Origin: Scytonema sp. UIC 10036
Lineage (GTDB): Bacteria; Cyanobacteriota; Cyanobacteriia; Cyanobacteriales; Nostocaceae
NCBI RefSeq assembly: GCF_009725235.1
Contig: NZ_WJFC01000066.1
Span: 1-61,260, forward strand
DNA: 61,260 bases
Reading direction: 5' to 3'
Part shown: positions 1-8,018 of the stretch, in pieces
Layout: each line of letters begins with the position of its first letter
How positions within the stretch are numbered: the first letter of the stretch is position 1
Made by a program: the position numbers and the translations under genes
The notes under the pieces: generated by a model
What the model was told of the DNA's origin: nothing
Database searches by the model: none
What the model saw: only the letters and a program-made list of their open reading frames with translations

Positions 1-83
1 ACTAAACACTAACCACTAACCACTAACCACTAACCAATAACCACTAACCACTAACCACTAACCACTAACCACTAACCCTTTAG
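1..83. repeat. Heptanucleotide tandem array (ACTAACC type)
   Basis: About twelve near-perfect 7-bp units (CACTAAC/ACTAACC) fill the left edge of the window. It belongs to the class of short tandemly repeated repetitive sequences known in heterocystous cyanobacteria. The array extends into the end of the cysteine synthase gene on the minus strand, whose last five residues and stop codon are read from it. The array probably continues beyond the window. Confidence 0.9.
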
Positions 84-1035
84 ATTCCAACCATTCAGGG
101 TTGAAAATTCGTGATTGGTAGCGAGAACCACTATCACACAAAATGGTAACAATAGTATGCCCAGGTCCCATCTGTTTCGCTAAAGCCACAGCAGCACCAA
201 CGTTAATACCTGTGGAACCCCCCATAAATATTCCATCTTTCCGCAGCAGCTGGTAAACAACTCTCAGGGCTTCGGTATCGTCAACTTGGATTGCGTCATC
301 AGCTGGTGCGCCTTCCATATTAGCGGTGATGCGACTGTTACCAATTCCCTCCGTGATTGAATTGCCTTCAATCTTAATTTCACCTGTCTTGATATAGCTG
401 TACAATCCGCTTCCCATTGGATCGGCAACAACACATTTGATTGCTGGATTTTTTTCTTTTAAGTACATTGCCACACCAGCAAAGGTTCCTCCAGTTCCTG
501 TCGCAGATACCCAAGCATCGACTTTACCATCTGTTTGCGCCCAAATTTCCGGTCCTGTGGTTTCATAGTGAGCGCGGCGATTTGCTAAGTTGTCAAACTG
601 ATTTGCCCAAATAGCATTTTCCATCTCAGACGCTATTCTGCCAGAGAGTTTGACGTAATTGTTCGGATCTTTATAGGGTACGGCGGGAACAGGGCGAACT
701 TCTGCACCTAACGCTCGCAAAGCATCCATCTTTTCTTGGGACTGGGTATTGGGAATAATAATGAGACATTTGTAGCCTTTAGCGTTACAAATATGTGCCA
801 ATCCAATACCCGTATTACCTGCTGTGCCCTCTACTACTGTACCACCGGGTTTAATTAATCCTTTTTCTTCAGCATCTTTGATAATGTACAGTGCGGCTCT
901 ATCTTTTACTGAACCACCAGGGTTGAGAAATTCTGCCTTACCCAGGATTTCGCAGCCAGTTTCTTCACAAAAGCTGTTAAGCCGAATAAGTGGTGTGTTT
1001 CCTACAGCACCCACAAAACCATTTTTAATATCCAT
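58..1035 (-). CDS. cysK: Cysteine synthase A (O-acetylserine sulfhydrylase)
   Basis: This PLP enzyme makes cysteine from O-acetylserine and sulfide in the cytoplasm. The 325-residue product has the usual family length. Visible motifs are the Schiff-base lysine in GGSVKDRAA (about Lys44), the substrate loop TAGNTG (71-76), the phosphate-binding GTGGTFAG loop and the GGSTGIN segment near the C-terminus. The N-terminus MDIKNGFVGAVGNTPLIRL fits the family and supports the ATG at 1035. The final residues LVVSG and the TAG stop are encoded by the 7-bp repeat array, so the natural C-terminus has been replaced or extended by repeat DNA. It stands alone, with a DedA gene downstream of its promoter side on the same strand. 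The family also includes close paralogues with other nucleophiles, so the exact substrate is inferred. Confidence 0.93.
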   Translation of the reverse strand: MDIKNGFVGAVGNTPLIRLNSFCEETGCEILGKAEFLNPGGSVKDRAALYIIKDAEEKGLIKPGGTVVEGTAGNTGIGLAHICNAKGYKCLIIIPNTQSQEKMDALRALGAEVRPVPAVPYKDPNNYVKLSGRIASEMENAIWANQFDNLANRRAHYETTGPEIWAQTDGKVDAWVSATGTGGTFAGVAMYLKEKNPAIKCVVADPMGSGLYSYIKTGEIKIEGNSITEGIGNSRITANMEGAPADDAIQVDDTEALRVVYQLLRKDGIFMGGSTGINVGAAVALAKQMGPGHTIVTILCDSGSRYQSRIFNPEWLESKGLVVSG

Positions 1036-1173
1036 GTTTAATTGACCCGCGTTCAGTTTCTGATTAACTTAACTTATAAATGATTGATTGTAGCTATTAA
1101 ACAGCTTCTATCAAAAAGCATATCTTTACAATCGCGGGTGCAAAAAATTCTCTTGGCATCAAGGAGTCAATTT

Positions 1174-1806
1174 TTACTCCTCATTACTTTCAGTCTTCAG
1201 TTTACGCGACTCCCACCACAGGGGAATGGCAATTACAGCTACTAGAATGAGTAACGCGGCGATCGCAAACTGGCTCACCCAAGTTACGAGTTGTTCCAGG
1301 GATACTATTTTTCCAGCAAAAAAAGCCAGCGTTACCATGACGCTAGCCCAAGCAACTGCTCCTGCTAAATTGCACAAAAAGAATTTTCCAAAGGGCATTT
1401 CTGCTATGCCTGCAAGAGGTGCTGCAAAAATTCTTAGCAGTGCAAAAAAACGTCCAAAAAACACTGCTTTTACAGCATTTTCACTAAATTGGTCTTTGAT
1501 TATTAATATTCTTGCTTCTGAAATTCTGAACACACTAGCTGCTCTAACAAGTAAAGACCAGCCGCCAATTCTACCTATCCAATAACCGCAAGTACCTCCT
1601 ATAGTAGCACCAGCTGCGGCGTCGCTGAGAACCAGCCAGTAATTTAGTTCCTTACTACCAGCTAAAAAACCTCCCACTAGAGTTACGGTTTCGCCTGGGA
1701 GAGGAATCCCTAAATTTTCTAACAAAATTCCCAAAAAAATTGCCCAATAGCCATACTCATGGGCAACCTTCTGGATGTTTTCTAGTGATATGAATTCAAG
1801 AGACAT
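1174..1806 (-). CDS. DedA family membrane protein
   Basis: A 210-residue polytopic inner-membrane protein of the DedA/SNARE-associated (VTT) family, whose members act in membrane homeostasis and are linked to lipid flipping or proton-dependent transport. The family signature is visible: an early ENLGIPLPGETV segment (about residues 30-41), and FFGRFFALLRIFAAPLAG around 115-135, which holds the conserved Gly-Arg and Arg residues. A hydrophobic C-terminal helix is followed by a charged tail (WWESRKLKTESNEE). The length is typical. The gene is monocistronic, with its own AT-rich upstream region. The substrate cannot be inferred. Confidence 0.88.
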   Translation of the reverse strand: MSLEFISLENIQKVAHEYGYWAIFLGILLENLGIPLPGETVTLVGGFLAGSKELNYWLVLSDAAAGATIGGTCGYWIGRIGGWSLLVRAASVFRISEARILIIKDQFSENAVKAVFFGRFFALLRIFAAPLAGIAEMPFGKFFLCNLAGAVAWASVMVTLAFFAGKIVSLEQLVTWVSQFAIAALLILVAVIAIPLWWESRKLKTESNEE

Positions 1807-2240
1807 CCAGCACCACCGTCTTTACAATTTTTCACTTTCTCTTCTATGTTGACTCGTTTTTATGCCATGTGTCAATGAATTTACTCAGGTCAACGTGCCA
1901 TTGTCTACTGGCAATTTTGCTCTATCTCATTATCATATCAACGTTATTTCATGAAAAATTATAAAAAAAATTAATTAAAACTTTACAAAAAGACGAAAAA
2001 CCTGTAAAAATTATGTAAAAGATACTGTTGATACCGAATTCCACAAATAGTTATGCCTATATTGGGGAAAGTTAGGACAAATTATACGGCATGGATACTG
2101 AAAATACTAGTTTAGACCATATTGCTGCAATTTCCCAAGTCATTGGGTGAAAAAGCAGCATTTTTAATGGTTGAAAGCAAAACGGTGTCTGTGTCTGTTT
2201 TCTGTTTTTGTACAACGTTTCAACTACCCAGTTAAAATCC
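1807..2240. other. Intergenic region between divergent DedA and STAS genes
   Basis: About 430 bases, AT-rich with poly-A stretches around 1955-2015, containing the promoters of the two divergent genes. A 19-codon open frame starts with ATG at 2091 in the same frame as the STAS gene, but ends in TGA before it. I see no recognisable product or RNA. Confidence 0.4.
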
Positions 2241-2594
2241 ATGACTATCACATCAGACTGTCAAGTAATCTTGTTTAAACCAGAAGGACGCATAGATTTG
2301 CCCGGAGGAATGGCTCTTAGTGAAAAAATGACCGCAGTGGTTCCCAAACGCAATCAGTTGTGGGTTATTGACCTAGCTAAAGTTGATTTCATGGATAGTT
2401 CTGGACTAGTTTCCCTAGTCAAAGGATTAAAAGTTGCCCGTCAAAACGGTTGTCGCTTGGTTATTTGTAATGTGCAACCTCCTGTCAGATTGATATTGGA
2501 ACTCACTCAATTAGATTCCGTGTTTGAAATTTTTAGCTCCTACGAAGACATTTTCATTGAAACCAATGAGGAAAGTCTAGCTGTAGCAAACTAA
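2241..2594 (+). CDS. STAS-domain anti-sigma factor antagonist
   Basis: A single STAS domain of 117 residues, as in SpoIIAA-type anti-sigma antagonists. These are switched by phosphorylation of a conserved serine and bind a partner-switching anti-sigma kinase. The phospho-site loop is visible in DFMDSSGLVSLV (about residues 50-61), after the strand LWVIDLAKV. I chose the ATG at 2241, which gives MTITSDCQV, just before the first STAS strand. The frame stays open up to a TTG at 2208, which would add eleven residues. No strong Shine-Dalgarno sequence distinguishes the two. No partner kinase or phosphatase is adjacent, so the regulated sigma factor or other target is unknown. Confidence 0.85.
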   Translation: MTITSDCQVILFKPEGRIDLPGGMALSEKMTAVVPKRNQLWVIDLAKVDFMDSSGLVSLVKGLKVARQNGCRLVICNVQPPVRLILELTQLDSVFEIFSSYEDIFIETNEESLAVAN

Positions 2595-3034
2595 AGATTT
2601 TGCACGTGATTCCAAATATCATCAGCGGTGCTTGCGTGTATGTTGCAGGAGATTATTATTGTCTATCCAATCCAAAAGATTTGCTTAACGAATCTAAGTA
2701 GATGGATAATTCCATAGTTCAAACTCATTCAATAAAGGCTAACTAACTAACTTACTTATTTCATAACTTTTTCCCATACACCGCTTTGCTAAAGCAACCC
2801 TTGTCTACAATGAGCTTCCTTTAGCAGCAAGTACCACTGATTATTCAGAAGTTCCATTAATCAACCATAACCATCCGTAATACGTTATGCCAAACAAATA
2901 TTAGCGCTATGCAAAAACTTTTTGGCAAACTACAACAATTCTTTAAAATGGGTGTAATCTATCTTCAAATTTCCAAAGCATGATGGTTTGGCGAAAGAAT
3001 AATCTCCTGCGACTGGGAAAAAGTTATCACTTCA

Positions 3035-3076
3035 GTCATTTGTCATTTGTCATTTGTCATTGGTCATTGGTCATTG
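3035..3076. repeat. Heptad array GTCATTT/GTCATTG, six units
   Basis: Three GTCATTT units are followed directly by three GTCATTG units. The block change of one base suggests that the array grew by duplication of two variant units. It belongs to the same class of 7-bp arrays as others in this window but has a different core sequence. Confidence 0.9.
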
Positions 3077-3090
3077 GAGATTAGTATTTC

Positions 3091-3153
3091 TCCCTTGTCT
3101 CCCTTGTCTCCCTTGTCTCCCTTGTCTCCCTTGTCTCCCTTGTCTCCCTTGTC
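3091..3153. repeat. Nonamer array TCCCTTGTC, seven perfect units
   Basis: Seven exact head-to-tail copies of a 9-bp unit. Because 9 is divisible by 3, the array stays open in one frame and encodes a Leu-Pro-Cys tripeptide repeat, which creates a false ORF. A related nonamer family with both strand orientations is found at 39966-40040. Confidence 0.92.
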
Positions 3154-3175
3154 TTCTTGCTTCCTGCTCGCTGAC

Positions 3176-3748
3176 TCAAGCATTCTGGGTTGAAATATTA
3201 TTTTGTGGAGATGCAGCACGCGGAAAATTTGGCAAATCTATACCGCTATGGCTAGCTGTACGAGTTTTTAATGCCAAACGATAACTTACACTTTGAAGTT
3301 CGGCTTGTAATTGACGGTTTTCCTGTTGTAGCATTGCTACCTTTTCCCGAACCGGAGCCATGCGCTCTTCAAATTTACGGCGGTAGATATGGGGCAACTC
3401 TTGTACAACTTGCTCTAGCATACGGCTGCGATCGGTCAGTTCCTGTACTGATTGCCGCAACTGATAGATTTCAGCATCACGAGTTGATATTTGTTCTTGA
3501 TAAAACGTTACTTGCTGCTCAACAGCTTGCAGTTGCTCTCGCAATTCATGCAACTGGCTCAGATGACGCTCCGATACCTCTGTTTGGGGCATAAAATTAG
3601 TATTGCCCTTCACCAGGCGGAAGAGTTCTTGAGACAGCTGTTGCACAAGTTGATCTCGAAGCTGCAACTCTTGACGCAGTTTCGACACTTCAGCGGAGAG
3701 AGCTTGGATTGTAGAATCAGTTTGGCTCACCGTGCTTGCAGCTCCCAT
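3176..3748 (-). CDS. Coiled-coil protein of unknown function
   Basis: A 190-residue, charged, glutamine-rich protein. Residues about 15-155 have almost continuous heptad character (for example KLRQELQLRDQLVQQLSQEL and LQQENRQLQAELQSV), predicting a long coiled coil with a break near KGNTNFMP. There is no signal peptide or membrane segment. The C-terminal 30 residues are low complexity (Ser, Pro, Asn). It resembles conserved cyanobacterial coiled-coil proteins, but no enzymatic motif is present. Its role, possibly structural or scaffolding, is inferred only from the coiled coil. It lies upstream of rpsF on the same strand but 300 bases away, with repeats in between. Confidence 0.7.
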   Translation of the reverse strand: MGAASTVSQTDSTIQALSAEVSKLRQELQLRDQLVQQLSQELFRLVKGNTNFMPQTEVSERHLSQLHELREQLQAVEQQVTFYQEQISTRDAEIYQLRQSVQELTDRSRMLEQVVQELPHIYRRKFEERMAPVREKVAMLQQENRQLQAELQSVSYRLALKTRTASHSGIDLPNFPRAASPQNNISTQNA

Positions 3749-3858
3749 TAAAAATATTTTTTACTTTATCTCTTACTACAGCAATCATATTTTGGCAAGT
3801 AATAGTTAATGTAGCATTACCAGACGAATCGGCAATACGTAGATATGCTATTTTTTTG

Positions 3859-4027
3859 GGTGTTGGTGGTTAGTGGTTAGTGGTTGGTGGGGGAGTAAAG
3901 CCTTGCACTCATAGATAGCTTTGCAAAGCACACGCTTCGCGCTTGACATACCCCAAAAGTTAGAGCATATACAGTATATTTATACTACTATCAACCAACA
4001 ACTAACAACTAACCACCAACCACTAAC
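3859..4027. repeat. Inverted pair of GGTTAGT / ACTAACC heptad arrays
   Basis: A left arm of GGTTAGT-type units (3859-3892) and a right arm of ACTAACA/ACTAACC-type units (3990-4027) flank about 100 unique bases. The arms could pair as an imperfect long hairpin. It lies between the coiled-coil gene and the 3' end of rpsF, both on the minus strand. Confidence 0.75.
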
Positions 4028-4045
4028 GATGAACCAATTTAGTCA

Positions 4046-4372
4046 CTATGCAGCAGTTGTTGTAGGTTCAGCTTTTGCTTCTTCAACTTCTTGCTTGATA
4101 GTCAAGTAACGAATGACTTCTTCGCTCAAACGCATAGCGCGTTCCATGATAGCGATAGCATTACCGGGCGCACTGTAGTTCATTTGAATGTAGATTCCGT
4201 CTCTTTGCCTAGCGATTTCATAGGCGAGACGACGCTTTCCACGATTCTGAATTTGGATATTTTCAGATCCTTGTTCCCGCAGCAAGTTTTCGTATTTTGC
4301 GATCGCTTGCTCTACTTGTTCGTCTGTCAAGTCAGGACGAAGGATATACATTGTCTCGTAAGCTGTTGCCAC
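4046..4372 (-). CDS. rpsF: 30S ribosomal protein S6
   Basis: Small-subunit ribosomal protein that binds S18 on the platform of the 30S subunit. The core [20 protein letters not shown], the [11 protein letters not shown] strand and [16 protein letters not shown] are typical, followed by an acidic Glu/Ala/Thr-rich tail. The frame is open to an ATG at 4447, but I place the start at GTG 4372 ([13 protein letters not shown]). This gives a normal 108-residue length and has a strong AGGAG about eight bases upstream (4382-4386, minus strand). The upstream 25 codons ([10 protein letters not shown] and so on) have no counterpart in the family. A TATAAT-like -10 lies about 120 bases upstream. Confidence 0.93.
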   Translation of the reverse strand: MATAYETMYILRPDLTDEQVEQAIAKYENLLREQGSENIQIQNRGKRRLAYEIARQRDGIYIQMNYSAPGNAIAIMERAMRLSEEVIRYLTIKQEVEEAKAEPTTTAA

Positions 4373-4734
4373 TGTTTCTATCTCCTTTTGGTCTGTATGG
4401 CTGCCGATGTTACTTTGTACAGGTAGTTTTTTTAACCAATCCTGCACTCATTAACACCTAAAGCAACAAGGTGTAATTGATACCCTCTGATTATAATCGG
4501 GAAATTTTTGAGATGAAGTCTAACCGAGTTATACTGTTTACTCTCACTTGATGGCTGCAACCTTCGACCAGGGTAACTACTAAGCGCCCAATCGAAGACA
4601 CGGAGTCAATGCACTTCCCTTATAGCCTTATAATCTTACCAGTTTTTAATTATAGTGCTTTAATAAATCGCCATCATAATTTCTCACCTGGTGGCGGTTC
4701 CAATTGCTGACTGAATAAGGAACTAACCAAGCTT
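4373..4734. other. Intergenic region between divergent rpsF and the FAH gene
   Basis: About 360 bases with promoter-like AT-rich patches on both strands and a GC-richer block around 4555-4615. No tRNA cloverleaf, riboswitch or ORF is recognised. The length of unannotated leader upstream of the FAH gene leaves room for a small RNA, but nothing specific supports one. Confidence 0.4.
4491..4496 (-). promoter_or_regulatory. Probable -10 element for rpsF
   Basis: TATAAT on the minus strand inside the palindrome GATTATAATC, about 120 bases upstream of the rpsF GTG. No convincing -35 is visible, and the palindrome could equally be read on the plus strand. Confidence 0.35.
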
Positions 4735-5508
4735 ATGGCACAGCGCTACGTGCGAGTCCAAAATCCTAAAGGACAAATTTACTACGGCTTGTTACAACTC
4801 TCCTTGAAAGTACAGGTACTTGATGCTCCACCTTGGCTTGAAGGACAGCCAACCGATCTGGTGTTGGAACCAGACAGTTACCAAATTCTTGCTCCCTGTG
4901 CGCCCTCAAAAATTGTGGCGGTGGGCAAGAACTATGCAGAACATGCCGCTGAAATGGGAACGAATGTACCAAGCGAACCCCTGCTCTTTTTAAAGCCCCC
5001 AACATCCATAATTGCTTCCCTAGAAGAAATTTACTATCCACCCCAATCCCAACGAGTAGATTATGAGGGAGAATTAGCACTGGTTCTTGGTGAGGTGACT
5101 TTTGACTGTACACCAGAGGAAGCTCAAACAAAAATTTGGGGTTATACCATAGCTAATGACGTAACGGCAAGAGATTTGCAGAAACGTGACAATCAATGGA
5201 CGCGGGCTAAAGGGTTTGACAGTTTTTGCCCTCTCGGACCTTGGATTGTCCGCGAATTAAGCCCCGGTGCGAGAATACAGACTTTTTTGAACGAGCAAGC
5301 AGAACCTGTTCAATCTGCGACGATCGACCAGATGGTGTTTCCCCCTGATTTTCTTGTCTCTTACATTAGTCAAGTGATGACCCTGCTACCTGGGGATGTC
5401 GTGCTGACAGGGACACCGCTAGGAGTCGGTCCAATACATTCGGGCGATCGCATTCGAGTGGAAATTGAAGGTATTGGACGGTTAGAAAACACAGTCAAAA
5501 CCCGTTAA
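4735..5508 (+). CDS. Fumarylacetoacetate hydrolase family protein
   Basis: A 257-residue FAH-fold protein. The family contains C-C bond hydrolases, isomerases and decarboxylases acting on acyl-pyruvate-like substrates with a divalent metal. Family motifs are visible: KIVAVGKNYAEHAAEMG (about 60-76), RVDYEGELALVLG with the metal-binding acidic residues, IANDVTARDLQ, KGFDSFCPLGPWI and GDVVLTGTPLGVGPI near the C-terminus. The length and the ATG just after an AAGGAAC-like sequence are normal. It stands convergent to the Tic20 gene, three bases away. A role as an acylpyruvase or oxaloacetate-type decarboxylase is family-level inference, and the physiological substrate is unknown. Confidence 0.87.
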   Translation: MAQRYVRVQNPKGQIYYGLLQLSLKVQVLDAPPWLEGQPTDLVLEPDSYQILAPCAPSKIVAVGKNYAEHAAEMGTNVPSEPLLFLKPPTSIIASLEEIYYPPQSQRVDYEGELALVLGEVTFDCTPEEAQTKIWGYTIANDVTARDLQKRDNQWTRAKGFDSFCPLGPWIVRELSPGARIQTFLNEQAEPVQSATIDQMVFPPDFLVSYISQVMTLLPGDVVLTGTPLGVGPIHSGDRIRVEIEGIGRLENTVKTR

Positions 5509-5511
5509 TAG

Positions 5512-5988
5512 CTAACGGACTTGCATATAAACGGCATCAGAAATAGCAGGAATTTCTGCGTAACGTCCCATCAAAGACTGAACAACAGAATAGACTACTG
5601 CTGCTACTATGCCTAAAAAGATTGTTGTAGATAGGGTTTGTGCTGCAAAAGCGACACCGGGAAGTGCCACGAGTCGCAAAAGTATACCGCACAAATAAGC
5701 AACAATGTCTAAAAGTAACGCTTGCATTGTGTTGAAACGAATGAAGTGAGCAATTCTTTCGTTTCTCACTACTAAAAAGAACAACAAGAAGAAAATAATG
5801 AGTTCGCTATATGGTCCTAAAATACCGTAGATTGCCAACACTGGCTGTAGGGGCAAAAACAGCACAGCCAGCGCTGGAAACTCTCTAAACAAAGACATTC
5901 CGAATACAAGTGCAGCAATCAGAGGTAGCAAATAAGGTAAACAAGCAAAAAGGCGATCTGAAACTGTGGTAGACCCGCGCCAAGCCAT
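5512..5988 (-). CDS. Tic20-family membrane protein
   Basis: A 158-residue protein with about four hydrophobic segments. It matches the cyanobacterial Tic20 family in the stretch ERIAHFIRFNTMQALLLDI, followed by LSTTIFLGIVAAVVYSVVQSLMGRYAEIPAISDAV. Tic20 is a channel component of the chloroplast inner-envelope translocon. The cyanobacterial homologues are envelope or thylakoid membrane proteins of uncertain function. The start MAWRGSTTVSDRLFACLPYLLPL is typical. The gene converges with the FAH gene with a three-base gap, so the two transcripts probably overlap at their 3' ends. Confidence 0.88.
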   Translation of the reverse strand: MAWRGSTTVSDRLFACLPYLLPLIAALVFGMSLFREFPALAVLFLPLQPVLAIYGILGPYSELIIFFLLFFLVVRNERIAHFIRFNTMQALLLDIVAYLCGILLRLVALPGVAFAAQTLSTTIFLGIVAAVVYSVVQSLMGRYAEIPAISDAVYMQVR

Positions 5989-6072
5989 CGTGCGTTCTCC
6001 TATAGTTAAACTTCAATAGTTACATGACCCTAGAATAACGCAGTTACCCAATGGTTCTGGTAAAACCTCAGA

Positions 6073-6270
6073 TTATTCAATATGAACAATGCGGAAACCC
6101 ATTACACACTCATACTGATCTGGCTGCTGTTCGTTGGTATTGCGAATAGCATGACCGCAACGAAGTTCACCTTGACGCCAACGGGGTTGACCGCTCCCAT
6201 CAGCCATTAAACAGGACTGACAAACGTGTTGGGGAGCAAATATTTGGTTTTCCATCATAATCATTAACAT
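6073..6270 (-). CDS. Small conserved cysteine-containing protein
   Basis: A 65-residue soluble protein. It contains CQSCLMADGSGQPRWRQGELRCGHAI, a C-x2-C followed by a lone Cys-Gly-His, which could be part of a metal site, and ends in QYECVMGFRIVHIE. The start at 6270 is supported by a perfect AGGAGG six bases upstream (minus strand, about 6277-6282), although a downstream ATG (MENQIFAPQ) is possible. The sequence resembles small conserved cyanobacterial proteins without known function. Confidence 0.65.
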   Translation of the reverse strand: MLMIMMENQIFAPQHVCQSCLMADGSGQPRWRQGELRCGHAIRNTNEQQPDQYECVMGFRIVHIE

Positions 6271-6395
6271 CCAATACCTCCTGTAAATTCCAATTCATGA
6301 GAGATACTAAGCTAATTTAAAAATTTATTGTATGCTGGAAATTGAGTGGTGTAGTAAAAAGTAATACATTAATTAACTTGTCAACCTCGTTGACA

Positions 6396-6420
6396 GTGAC
6401 CAGTGACCAGTGACCAGTAA
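6396..6420. repeat. Short heptad array GTGACCA
   Basis: Three to four units of GTGACCA upstream of glyA. The same core recurs at 13680-13728. No gene is disrupted. Confidence 0.75.
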
Positions 6421-6527
6421 TCAAAAGTCAGCTATTCAGATAAACTTTATATTCTGGAATATAAAACACGTGCTTTGCGTGGCTGAAAAAGTTCCGGCGT
6501 CAACATTTCAAGTAAGGATGGCAACAA

Positions 6528-7811
6528 GTGACTCTCACAAACTCAGATTTTCTTACATCCTCGGACCCTGCGATCGCGGAGTTAATCAACCAAGAACTAC
6601 AGCGCCAAAGGAACCACTTAGAGCTAATAGCAAGTGAAAACTTTACTTCGGCTGCTGTACTAGCGGCTCAAGGTTCTGTTTTAACAAACAAGTATGCCGA
6701 AGGGCTACCGGGTAAACGCTATTACGGTGGATGTGAATTCGTAGACAAAGTTGAGCAACTCGCTATAGATCGTGCCAAACAATTGTTTGGTGCAGCGAGT
6801 GCTAACGTACAGCCCCATTCGGGCGCACAAGCGAATTTTGCGGTGTTTCTAACTTTGCTAGAACCAGGGGATAAATTCATGGGTATGGATTTGTCTCATG
6901 GAGGGCACTTAACCCATGGTTCACCTGTAAATGTTTCTGGTAAGTGGTTTCAAGCGTGCCACTACGGTGTTAATCAAGAAACAGAACAACTGGACTTCGA
7001 TCAAATTCGAGAGCTGGCGCTTAGGGAGCGTCCAAAGCTTTTGATTTGTGGTTACTCTGCATATCCTCGTATCATTGATTTTGAAAAATTCCGCAGTATT
7101 GCGGATGAAGTAGGAGCGTATTTACTGGCAGATATTGCCCATATTGCTGGTTTAGTGGCTACCGGTCATCATCCCAATCCGATTCCCTATTGTGATGTTG
7201 TAACAACAACGACTCATAAAACCCTGAGAGGTCCTCGGGGTGGTCTCATCTTGACTCGCGACCCAGAGTTAGGTAAGAAGTTAGACAAATCAGTGTTCCC
7301 CGGTACACAAGGCGGACCACTGGAACACGTAATTGCTGGAAAAGCCGTGGCTTTTGGAGAAGCTTTAAAGCCAGAGTTTACAACATACTCTGCTCAAGTC
7401 ATTGAAAATGCCCGTGCTTTAGCAAATCAACTCCAAAAGCGGGGGTTAAAGTTAGTATCAAACGGTACTGAAAATCACTTAATGTTAGTCGATTTAAGGT
7501 CTGTAGGTTTGACTGGCAAACAAGCAGATAAATTGGTTAGTGAAGTCAATATAACTGCCAATAAAAATACAGTGCCTTTTGACCCAGAGTCACCATTTGT
7601 AACCAGTGGTTTGCGATTGGGTTCTCCTGCAATGACAACACGAGGTTTGGGAGTTGAAGAATTCACAGAGATTGGCGATATTATTGCCGATCGCTTGTTA
7701 AATCCAGATTCCAAGCCAATTGCACAAGATTGTCGGCAACGTGTCAAAGCATTGTGCGATCGCTTCCCCTTGTATCAGCACCTAGAAATTCCCGTCCCAG
7801 CTTTAGCTTAG
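6528..7811 (+). CDS. glyA: Serine hydroxymethyltransferase
   Basis: PLP enzyme interconverting serine and glycine with tetrahydrofolate, the main source of one-carbon units. The 427-residue length is standard. Visible are [11 protein letters not shown] near the N-terminus, [12 protein letters not shown], the HSGAQAN segment, and the PLP lysine in [16 protein letters not shown] (about Lys230). Start is GTG at 6528, preceded by AAGGATGG. The alternative overlapping frame from 6410 is a shadow. It begins a plus-strand series glyA, WecA-like and cinA, but the gaps contain repeats, so cotranscription is uncertain. I saw no glycine riboswitch upstream. Confidence 0.97.
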   Translation: MTLTNSDFLTSSDPAIAELINQELQRQRNHLELIASENFTSAAVLAAQGSVLTNKYAEGLPGKRYYGGCEFVDKVEQLAIDRAKQLFGAASANVQPHSGAQANFAVFLTLLEPGDKFMGMDLSHGGHLTHGSPVNVSGKWFQACHYGVNQETEQLDFDQIRELALRERPKLLICGYSAYPRIIDFEKFRSIADEVGAYLLADIAHIAGLVATGHHPNPIPYCDVVTTTTHKTLRGPRGGLILTRDPELGKKLDKSVFPGTQGGPLEHVIAGKAVAFGEALKPEFTTYSAQVIENARALANQLQKRGLKLVSNGTENHLMLVDLRSVGLTGKQADKLVSEVNITANKNTVPFDPESPFVTSGLRLGSPAMTTRGLGVEEFTEIGDIIADRLLNPDSKPIAQDCRQRVKALCDRFPLYQHLEIPVPALA

Positions 7812-7852
7812 GCATTGGGGACTGAGGACTGGGGACTGGGAACTAGGCACTT

Positions 7853-7881
7853 CTCGTTCCCAGGCTCAGCCTGGGAACGAG
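7853..7881. repeat. Palindromic element CTCGTTCCCAGG..., copy 1
   Basis: A perfect 14-bp inverted repeat (CTCGTTCCCAGGCT and its complement) around a single central base. It is the simplest member of a family with further copies near 14880, 21511 and 45446. It could act as a terminator after glyA, although there is no T-tract. Confidence 0.85.
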
Positions 7882-7916
7882 AGAAGAACTACTGGTCATT
7901 TGGTTAGGTGAAATGT

Positions 7917-7985
7917 AAAAATCCCCTGTGGATAAAAAGTAGTCGATGAAGTAAATAGATGTAAAGAAATCCACAGTGGATTTTT
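7917..7985. repeat. Inverted repeat, 17-bp arms, MITE-like
   Basis: AAAAATCCCCTGTGGAT at 7917-7933 and its complement with one mismatch at 7969-7985 enclose 35 bases. The layout resembles a very short non-autonomous element or an attenuator just upstream of the WecA-like gene. I see no transposase or clear target-site duplication. Confidence 0.55.
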
Positions 7986-8018
7986 CAGTGTAGAACCTAA
8001 CTTCATAGTGAATCACAG

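Larger units (their letters stand above)
2595..3175. other. Intergenic region with two kinds of tandem repeats
   Basis: The first 430 bases show no convincing gene. They are followed by six 7-bp units GTCATTT/GTCATTG at 3035-3076 and seven 9-bp units TCCCTTGTC at 3091-3153. The region lies between the convergent STAS gene and the coiled-coil gene, so terminators would be expected here, but no clear hairpin with a T-tract is visible. Confidence 0.5.

Noticed and set aside
1..83. Heptad array as a CRISPR array
   Set aside because: Units are 7 bp, contiguous and without spacers. No cas genes are present anywhere in the window.
3054..3284. 76-residue plus-strand ORF rich in Leu-Pro-Cys
   Set aside because: Its repeats are a by-product of the 9-bp TCCCTTGTC array, and the rest overlaps the coiled-coil gene on the other strand. 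There is no plausible protein.
4550..4620. Possible tRNA or structured RNA between rpsF and the FAH gene
   Set aside because: The GC-richer block has no T-arm consensus and cannot be folded by eye into a cloverleaf.
6271..6527. Glycine riboswitch upstream of glyA
   Set aside because: The leader is short and AT-rich, with a GTGACCA array, and lacks the tandem aptamer motifs.
6410..6637. 75-residue ORF overlapping the start of glyA
   Set aside because: It overlaps the well-supported glyA coding sequence in another frame and starts within a heptad array.
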